A model generated the notes under the pieces. That model ran no database searches, was not told the origin of the DNA, and saw only the letters and a program-made list of their open reading frames with translations. A stretch of 64,000 bases of DNA from Methanosarcina sp. (GTDB lineage Archaea > Halobacteriota > Methanosarcinia > Methanosarcinales > Methanosarcinaceae), in contig PLUB01000075.1 in the NCBI GenBank assembly GCA_003164755.1, positions 1 through 64,000 on the forward strand, read 5' to 3'. Shown here piece by piece: positions 58,713-64,000 of this stretch (its first letter is position 1; each line of letters opens with the position of its first letter). A program made the translations under genes and the position numbers.

Positions 58713-59861
58713 ATGAGTACTGGAATAAAAAATCTTGTTCAAACACTGGATAGTGTTGACTTTTTAAAAATGGATCGACGCACTTTCATGAAAGCGGTAG
58801 GCTTTCTCGGAGCAAGTACATTCCTCAGCAGTTTCCAAACTGAGATCGTAAACGCTCTTGAATTTGCAGAAACAAAGATTGTTTGGCTCCATGGTTCCGA
58901 ATGCACTGGATGCTCAGAATCCCTCTTGAATGCCGCAAATCCTGACATTTTACAGGCACTCACTAAGCTCAATGTCAATCTTGCTTACCATGAAACTCTT
59001 CTTGCCCAGCAGGGGATATGGGTAGATAATAAACTTGCAAACACTTCTGAACTTAACTCAGAGATTCTCCTTGACGATCTTATCAAAGAAGGAAACTATA
59101 TTCTAGTTGTGGAGGGCGCTATTCCAAATGGTCCTAATGGTTCAGGTCGCTACCTTGTTCTTGGGAACAAGCCTTTCAAGGATATCGTTGGAGAAGCTGC
59201 AAAGAATGCCAACGCCATTCTTGCGGTCGGAGCTTGTGCATGTTGGGGAGGAATTACCTCTGCAAAAAGTGCTGTTGTCCAGGAGACGGATTATAGAGGA
59301 ACAGCTTTCTTAAAGACTGATGCTTCAAAAGGCATTCTTAGTGAACTTAACATCGATAAACCTGTAATCAATATTGCTGGTTGTCCTCCTCACCCTGATT
59401 GGATCCTCCTTACATTAGGCGCTGTAATCCTTGGAAAGATCAGGATTCCTGATGATCTTCCGGACATTCTGGACCAGTACCACAGGCCCAAGGTCTTCTA
59501 CCCTCCAGACCATGTTGTCCATGACAACTGCCCTCGTCGTGGATACTATGACCAGGGACTATTCGAAGATCAGGCAGGTGGGCCATATTGTCTGTGGAAG
59601 TTGGGATGTAAAGCCCCGTATGCTCATGGAGACTGTGCAATTCGCAAATGGAACAATTCATTGAGCGTGTGTACCCAGGCAGGTCCCTGCAGTGCTTGCG
59701 TAGAACCTGGCTGGCCGGACTCTTCAAGACCCCTGTATGTAGAATCTGAAGGGAAGGGCGTGCTTCTAGGAGAGAATGTCGGTACGATAGCCAAAGTCGC
59801 GGTCGGCGCCGCTGCAGTTGCTGCAGGCGTACATGCTGTAAGAAGGATGAAAGGAGAGTGA
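58713..59861 (+). CDS. vhtG: Methanophenazine-reducing hydrogenase, small subunit
   Basis: A 382-residue NiFe hydrogenase small subunit. A twin-arginine signal (RRTFMK, residues 22-27) followed by a hydrophobic stretch shows export across the membrane. The proximal cluster cysteines begin in WLHGSECTGCSES, and ACACWGG, NIAGCPPHPDW and the C-terminal CTQAGPCSAC segment supply the others. A hydrophobic C-terminal tail (VAVGAAAVAAGVHAV) probably anchors it. The frame starts with a GTG at 58704, but the ATG at 58713 is preferred. It is eight bases from vhtA, forming one operon. Confidence 0.95.
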   Translation: MSTGIKNLVQTLDSVDFLKMDRRTFMKAVGFLGASTFLSSFQTEIVNALEFAETKIVWLHGSECTGCSESLLNAANPDILQALTKLNVNLAYHETLLAQQGIWVDNKLANTSELNSEILLDDLIKEGNYILVVEGAIPNGPNGSGRYLVLGNKPFKDIVGEAAKNANAILAVGACACWGGITSAKSAVVQETDYRGTAFLKTDASKGILSELNIDKPVINIAGCPPHPDWILLTLGAVILGKIRIPDDLPDILDQYHRPKVFYPPDHVVHDNCPRRGYYDQGLFEDQAGGPYCLWKLGCKAPYAHGDCAIRKWNNSLSVCTQAGPCSACVEPGWPDSSRPLYVESEGKGVLLGENVGTIAKVAVGAAAVAAGVHAVRRMKGE

Positions 59862-59868
59862 GTAAAAA

Positions 59869-61656
59869 ATGGTAAATGTTACAATCGATCCCTTAACAAG
59901 AATTGAAGGCCATCAACGCGTGTCCACTGAAGTAGGTGCAGATGGTGTTATTACAGATGCTCAGAGTTCCAGTTTGATGTTTAGAGGTTTTGAACGCATA
60001 CTACAAAATCAGGATCCAAGGGATGCAGCAATTCTCGTCCAAAGAATATGTGGTGTTTGTCCTATATCTCATTGCTTGGCAGCTACAAATGCCCTTGACA
60101 ATCTTTATGGTGTGGCTGAACATGTTCCAAAAGATGCTCTTGTCACAAGGAACATTTTTCAGGCTCTAAACACTATTGCAAGCCATGCAACTCATATATA
60201 CGTGCTTTGGGGTCCGGACCTTGCAAATCCCGCGTACAGAAATGTCCTCGCAACACTCAAAGATACTGGAAACGCAATCTGGAAAGAAATGGTCGGAAGA
60301 TTTGCTCCAATTAGCTACAAAATAGACGGCATACCGATTCCTGCGGGAACCTCTTACTTGGCAGCAATACCTGAAAAGAAACGCTTACAGGAAGCTATTG
60401 CAATCATAGGCGGCAGAATGCCAGGCCCTGTCACTCCATACCCTGGAGGATATTTCTATAAGCCGACAGTTGCAGATGTTGTAAAGATTTCCTCTTACTA
60501 TCTGCAGGTTATGGACTTTGTATCAAAGTACACCCTCCAAGTGCCCTTTGATGCATGGATTGCAAATACATACAAGGCAAGTTCACCTAAGAAAGCGGTA
60601 AACTTTGTGGTTGAACACCTGCAAGGTCTTATTAATAAATCACTTAGTACCAATGACTTTTCCAGAGAAGCAGGGTGGGGAGATGTTGAATTCTATGCAG
60701 CTTTCGGCTCCCAATTAGTAGGAGAAACTCTCCTTCACCTTCCTGCAAGCCTTAAACACGATAGCATAGGTGGGTACAGCGATCCCTCAAAGATCAACTT
60801 CCTTTCATATGGTGGATTCTACAAGCCCGAAAATGGAGACGGATACAACCCTAGCAGTCCCGCAGGAGATCGATTCTTAACTTCAGGTATTGTAACAGGA
60901 AAACTCGAACATAAGGATTTTGATCCAAGCAAGGTTACGGAAAGCATTGCTCATTCTTTCTATGAAAACAACGACAATCTTCCTCCTGCAAAAGGTGAAA
61001 CAGTTCCATTTACAGATCCTGGAAAAATAGTATATGACCAGGGTCCTAATAGCAGATACAGTTGGGATAAAGCTCCGAGATATGACGGAATTCCCTGTGA
61101 AGTCGGTCCTCTTGCACGTATGCTTGCAATAAAAGAGCCACTTGTAACTGGACTGGCTCTTGCTTTTCATGAGAACGGCTACTCTGCAGCTAATGTCTAC
61201 ACAAGAATGATGGCTCGTATGCAGGAAACCACTATTATCGCAAATGAGCTCCTAAAGTGGGTGACAGTTGACTTCGACCCGAAAGGTAAGATCGCTGTAC
61301 CTTTAGATCTTTCTAAAGCTAACGATTCACATGGTATGGGCTTGTGGGAAGCTCCACGTGGAGCTCTTGGGCACTGGGTATCCACTGACAGCAAAGGAAA
61401 GGTTGGTACCTATCAGTGCATAGTTCCAGGTACCTGGAATATGTCCCCAAGAGATAGTGCAGGTATCCCTGGTCCTCTTGAACAATCTCTCGTTGGATCA
61501 AAAATCAGTGCCGTTGGAAATGCGCTTGGCGTCGATTACTCCAATCCGGTTGGAATTTTCCATATCGGTAGGTCCTATGATCCATGTATTTCATGTGCAG
61601 TTCATACCATTGACCTGACAGGGAAAAACGCTCCAAGGGCTTTGAGAATATTGTAA
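59869..61656 (+). CDS. vhtA: Methanophenazine-reducing hydrogenase, large subunit
   Basis: A 595-residue NiFe large subunit that oxidises H2. The N-terminal nickel motif is [10 protein letters not shown] (C61 and C64) and the C-terminal one DPCISCAVH, so all four active-site cysteines are present. The residues after the final His ([16 protein letters not shown]) are the peptide removed by the protease VhtD. It has no signal of its own and is carried out by VhtG's Tat signal. The start is the ATG at 59869, with GGAGAGTGAG upstream. Confidence 0.97.
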   Translation: MVNVTIDPLTRIEGHQRVSTEVGADGVITDAQSSSLMFRGFERILQNQDPRDAAILVQRICGVCPISHCLAATNALDNLYGVAEHVPKDALVTRNIFQALNTIASHATHIYVLWGPDLANPAYRNVLATLKDTGNAIWKEMVGRFAPISYKIDGIPIPAGTSYLAAIPEKKRLQEAIAIIGGRMPGPVTPYPGGYFYKPTVADVVKISSYYLQVMDFVSKYTLQVPFDAWIANTYKASSPKKAVNFVVEHLQGLINKSLSTNDFSREAGWGDVEFYAAFGSQLVGETLLHLPASLKHDSIGGYSDPSKINFLSYGGFYKPENGDGYNPSSPAGDRFLTSGIVTGKLEHKDFDPSKVTESIAHSFYENNDNLPPAKGETVPFTDPGKIVYDQGPNSRYSWDKAPRYDGIPCEVGPLARMLAIKEPLVTGLALAFHENGYSAANVYTRMMARMQETTIIANELLKWVTVDFDPKGKIAVPLDLSKANDSHGMGLWEAPRGALGHWVSTDSKGKVGTYQCIVPGTWNMSPRDSAGIPGPLEQSLVGSKISAVGNALGVDYSNPVGIFHIGRSYDPCISCAVHTIDLTGKNAPRALRIL

Positions 61657-61694
61657 GAAGATGAAGACTATTAAATAAGGAGGATGATCCCCTA

Positions 61695-62471
61695 ATGAAA
61701 GCTAATGGCAACCCAACGATTGTTGAGCGCTATAGCCTCCTCGATAGAGTGGTACACATAGTTCATGCCGCTGCGATGCTGGCGCTCATTATCACCGGGT
61801 TAAAGATGTACTTTGGGTGGAACTTTATGAGTTTCCATACAGCCCGCGCTCTCCATATGTTCGCAGTTCCTTTCTTACTTGTGGTGAATTGGTTCCTTAT
61901 TCCTGTTTCCATTGTTCTTGCTACTGGGGGCGGGATTAAGGAAAAGTTTTTACACTTTTTGGACCATTATGTTTTTGGTCCCAGAGATGCATCACGCATG
62001 GCAGGAATAATTGGTAATTTCTTCGGGAAGGGCAAATATCCAGCATTTACCATCTATGATGAGGCATCAGGACACTATAAGACCAAGCTCCATCCATTAA
62101 TGAAAATTTTGATTGTGCTGGAAGGTCTAGCAATAGTCATCATTGCTATTACAGGTATCGTTCTGTACAGTCTTAACTGGTCATTATTTGGGCTCCCTAT
62201 AGCGTCTTGGATCCTGTCAGCAGGAGGCCTGATTGCACCTTCTTTCGGAATGAGTTCCCTGGCGTTTCTGAGAACTCTTCATCTGCTGATGACTTACTGG
62301 TTTGTCTTCGAACTAGTAGTGCATGTCGGTATTTTGGAGCTTGATCCAAATGTCTGGAAGTACTACAAAGCTATCTTCTGGTCCGGAAAAGAAGACCTTA
62401 AAGACACTCACTACGTAAAAATTGTCAAAACTCCAAGCAATCTTGCTGATAAAGGACGCCGAAACCATTAA
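61695..62471 (+). CDS. vhtC: Methanophenazine-reducing hydrogenase, cytochrome b subunit
   Basis: A 258-residue di-heme cytochrome b with four main spans. Candidate heme-ligating histidines are in [22 protein letters not shown] and [12 protein letters not shown] / ELVVHVG. It takes electrons from VhtG and reduces methanophenazine in the membrane. The ATG at 61695 follows AAATAAGGAGGATG. It depends on the b heme made by the Ahb pathway encoded at the left end of the window. Confidence 0.94.
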   Translation: MKANGNPTIVERYSLLDRVVHIVHAAAMLALIITGLKMYFGWNFMSFHTARALHMFAVPFLLVVNWFLIPVSIVLATGGGIKEKFLHFLDHYVFGPRDASRMAGIIGNFFGKGKYPAFTIYDEASGHYKTKLHPLMKILIVLEGLAIVIIAITGIVLYSLNWSLFGLPIASWILSAGGLIAPSFGMSSLAFLRTLHLLMTYWFVFELVVHVGILELDPNVWKYYKAIFWSGKEDLKDTHYVKIVKTPSNLADKGRRNH

Positions 62472-62551
62472 TTTGAAAGTTATTAAAGCAAAAAATGTGA
62501 AAAGGTAATATAGGCATGTCCAGTCTGTATAAACCTTAGTAAGATGAAAAT

Positions 62552-63040
62552 ATGCCTATATTACATGCTCCTGTCCGTGTCCTAGGATGCGGAAGCCTAT
62601 TAATGGGAAATGATGGTATCGGTCTGAGGGTCATTGAGACTCTTCAAAAAACGGAACTTAAAAATAGTGAAGGCATTGATATTGTGGATGCGGGGGTATG
62701 TGGGCTTGATCTTTTGAATCTTTTTGATGGAGCCAAACAGATCATTATCGTGGATGCGATTCTTGCAGACAGTCCTGTTGGTTCTGTACATCGTATAGAG
62801 GGTAAAGACCTCATCAAAAAAGACACTGAGCCTTTTAACCTGGTCTCTGTTCACGATCTTACAATTACAGATATATTACGTATCGGAGCTGAAATCCAGC
62901 TACTCCCAGAAATTGTAGTCATCGGTATTGAAATTGGAGCCAGGGTAACTGAAGCTACGTTAGAGATAAGCTCTGAAGTTTTCAAAGGAGTTGATGAGGC
63001 CATAAAGGTAATAAGAAAAGAGATTAACTGCCCACATTAG
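62552..63040 (+). CDS. vhtD: Hydrogenase maturation protease
   Basis: A 162-residue HyaD/HybD-type endopeptidase. It begins VLGCGSLLMGNDGIGLRVIE, with the metal-binding acidic residue in GNDGIG, and includes VDAGVCGLDLL, VDAILADSPVG and the SVHDLTITDIL histidine. It removes the C-terminal peptide of VhtA after nickel insertion. It lies 80 bases after vhtC, the largest gap in the operon, and probably shares its transcript. The start ATG at 62552 has only a weak ribosome binding site. Confidence 0.93.
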   Translation: MPILHAPVRVLGCGSLLMGNDGIGLRVIETLQKTELKNSEGIDIVDAGVCGLDLLNLFDGAKQIIIVDAILADSPVGSVHRIEGKDLIKKDTEPFNLVSVHDLTITDILRIGAEIQLLPEIVVIGIEIGARVTEATLEISSEVFKGVDEAIKVIRKEINCPH

Positions 63041-63189
63041 GGATTTCGACTCGATTATATTTTTTCTCTTAAGGAATTTTTAAAATAGTTTATTCCAATT
63101 TAATATGAATTTCGATAGGGCGCCCTATACGCGTAAATTGTATGCTATTGCTTGGGATATGAATAAAATTATTCAAAATAAGACATTTA
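63041..63189. other. Short gene-free stretch after vhtD
   Basis: A T-rich run at 63056-63080 after the vhtD stop may serve termination. 'agggcgccct' at 63117-63126 is a perfect 10-bp palindrome. Confidence 0.45.
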
Positions 63190-63330
63190 ATTTGCATATA
63201 TGCTTTTTTCTTCTTGGTTATCCTGATTTTCAAAATGTTTTTTAATTGATCGGAAGTGTACCCAAAGTTCTGTAAAATATAGCAGGATGCAGAATCTTGG
63301 TTAGGCTGACAAAACGTATGTTTTTATGTA
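63190..63330 (-). mobile_element. IS200/IS605 tnpA fossil, end only
   Basis: The text around 63205-63260 ('cttcttggttatcctgatt', then 'ttttaattgatcgg') matches the tnpA C-terminal region of the copies at 1-700 and 47.3 kb. Only this end survives. Confidence 0.45.
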
Positions 63331-63411
63331 TTGTTGACGCATAGTTTTTGTACTAAAATTCCCGAATTTCCTGTTCCATCCAGAATAAGAAAACATTTCT
63401 AATTTATTACT

Positions 63412-63456
63412 CAGGGGCTTATGGGACTCATGGAACACTTGGAACTAATTAGCCTA
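63412..63456 (+). pseudogene. Gly/Tyr-rich C-terminal fossil, second copy
   Basis: Reads SGAYGTHGTLGTN and a stop; see 15478-15591 for the related copy. Parent gene unknown. Confidence 0.4.
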
Positions 63457-63694
63457 AATTAAGATCAGAGAGAATAATCAGAAAAAAGATGATTATATAG
63501 TTTATAATCAAAACTAAAATGGATTCCAGAGAGTTTGCTCTCTGATAAAACCTGATTTTTCGGCGAACTTTATTCTTCAGCAAAGGCTGAATGCGTTTTC
63601 CTTCTTCTTCCTTGGATAAATTGGTAGCAATGATTTCAAACTTGGATTTTTTCATAGCTTCTACGCCCCTATCCTCCCTGGCATAACTTGTCAT
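63449..63694 (-). CDS. Short hypothetical frame
   Basis: The 81-residue frame has a charged first part (KKSKFEIIATNLSKEEEGKR, then IQPLLKNKVRRKIRF) and a hydrophobic end that looks like chance translation of AT-rich DNA. The coding-like part continues in frame upstream of the ATG to about 63725, so this is probably the C-terminal remnant of a longer gene. No family recognised. Confidence 0.25.
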   Translation of the reverse strand: MTSYAREDRGVEAMKKSKFEIIATNLSKEEEGKRIQPLLKNKVRRKIRFYQRANSLESILVLIINYIIIFFLIILSDLNLG

Positions 63695-64000
63695 CGGAAA
63701 AAGAGATGAAGGTCCTTCTTTAGGTCACTGAACAAACCTGAATTTACCATTTTCCTAATTTATGCGATTTACTGTTTCAATCAATGTAATGAAGCCCGGT
63801 AACCCTGATGATTTTCATGTTAAATATTTTTTAATTTTTTCACCAACAGGTGTGAAGATGCTGATTATTGTAGCAAATGACATAATTAATGCTTTGAACA
63901 ATCAAGTTCGATCAGTGGGGATTATTTGGAATGAATAGACGGTTCAATTGTTGCAAAGCTCAAATTAATGATATGAAAATTTTAAAAGAGAATATAGTTA
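63695..64000. other. Gene-free DNA at the window edge
   Basis: No feature seen; a gene may begin beyond the window. Confidence 0.3.

Overview
The window is a piece of a Methanosarcina-type chromosome (class II methanogenic archaeon). It carries the two membrane complexes of methanophenazine-dependent electron transport found in Methanosarcinales: heterodisulfide reductase HdrED and the cytochrome-linked NiFe hydrogenase VhtGAC with its protease VhtD. It also carries the siroheme-to-heme (Ahb) pathway, methanogenesis marker protein 9, a methanofuran-pathway kinase, F420H2 oxidase, a group II chaperonin and Orc1/Cdc6. Promoters look archaeal (TATA boxes) and many starts follow a GGAGG-type ribosome binding site. 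Gene order does not match any one reference I can name, so I do not assign a species.

Layout. 0.9-9.4 kb: tetrapyrrole genes ahbD-ahbA-ahbB-sirC-hemA, a 1.8 kb gap, then hemL-hemC; hemB, hemD and the uroporphyrinogen methyltransferase are not in the window. 9.4-14.2 kb: pyrD-pyrK, a FAH-family enzyme, a small winged-helix protein and gltX. 14.2-20 kb: mostly decayed genes (TPR, IS1634-like transposase, HTH regulator, FAD oxidase, M13 peptidase) around one intact, visibly GC-richer B12-binding radical SAM gene. 21.2-23 kb: a large membrane protein. 23-25.4 kb: gene desert with an IS630 fossil. 25.4-27 kb: mfnE-like kinase, a zinc-ribbon microprotein, aEF-1beta and tRNA-Ala. 28-30.5 kb: fprA and a tyrosine recombinase. 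31.5-33.5 kb: hdrED. 34.4-38.4 kb: two tandem DUF116 genes, then a broken and an intact geranylgeranyl-reductase-like gene. 38.9-39.3 kb: RNase P RNA on the minus strand. 39.6-42.4 kb: mmp9, a CitG-like gene and a DUF447 gene, overlapping. 43.9-46.9 kb: thermosome and cdc6, convergent. 48.9-51.8 kb: PHP phosphoesterase and GNAT acetyltransferase. 52.7-56.3 kb: hypCDABE (minus). 58.7-63.0 kb: vhtGACD (plus).

How the genes fit together. VhtGAC oxidises H2 outside the membrane and reduces methanophenazine through cytochrome b; HdrED returns those electrons to the CoM-S-S-CoB heterodisulfide. Both need b-type heme, which the Ahb pathway at the left end supplies from glutamyl-tRNA (gltX, hemA, hemL, hemC) through siroheme. 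HypCDABE assembles the NiFe centre that VhtD finishes by C-terminal cleavage.

The intergenic DNA is full of mobile-element fossils: at least six IS200/IS605 remnants (one with a tnpB remnant), an IS630 remnant, and two families of roughly 90-115 bp elements with terminal inverted repeats. I recognise one as dispersed in at least seven places and the other in two. I did not find a CRISPR array or a clearly new multi-gene system. The most promising leads are the mmp9/CitG-like/DUF447 operon, the inverted-repeat element families, the palindrome flanked by a 9-bp direct repeat in front of the DUF116 pair, and the lone GC-rich radical SAM gene.
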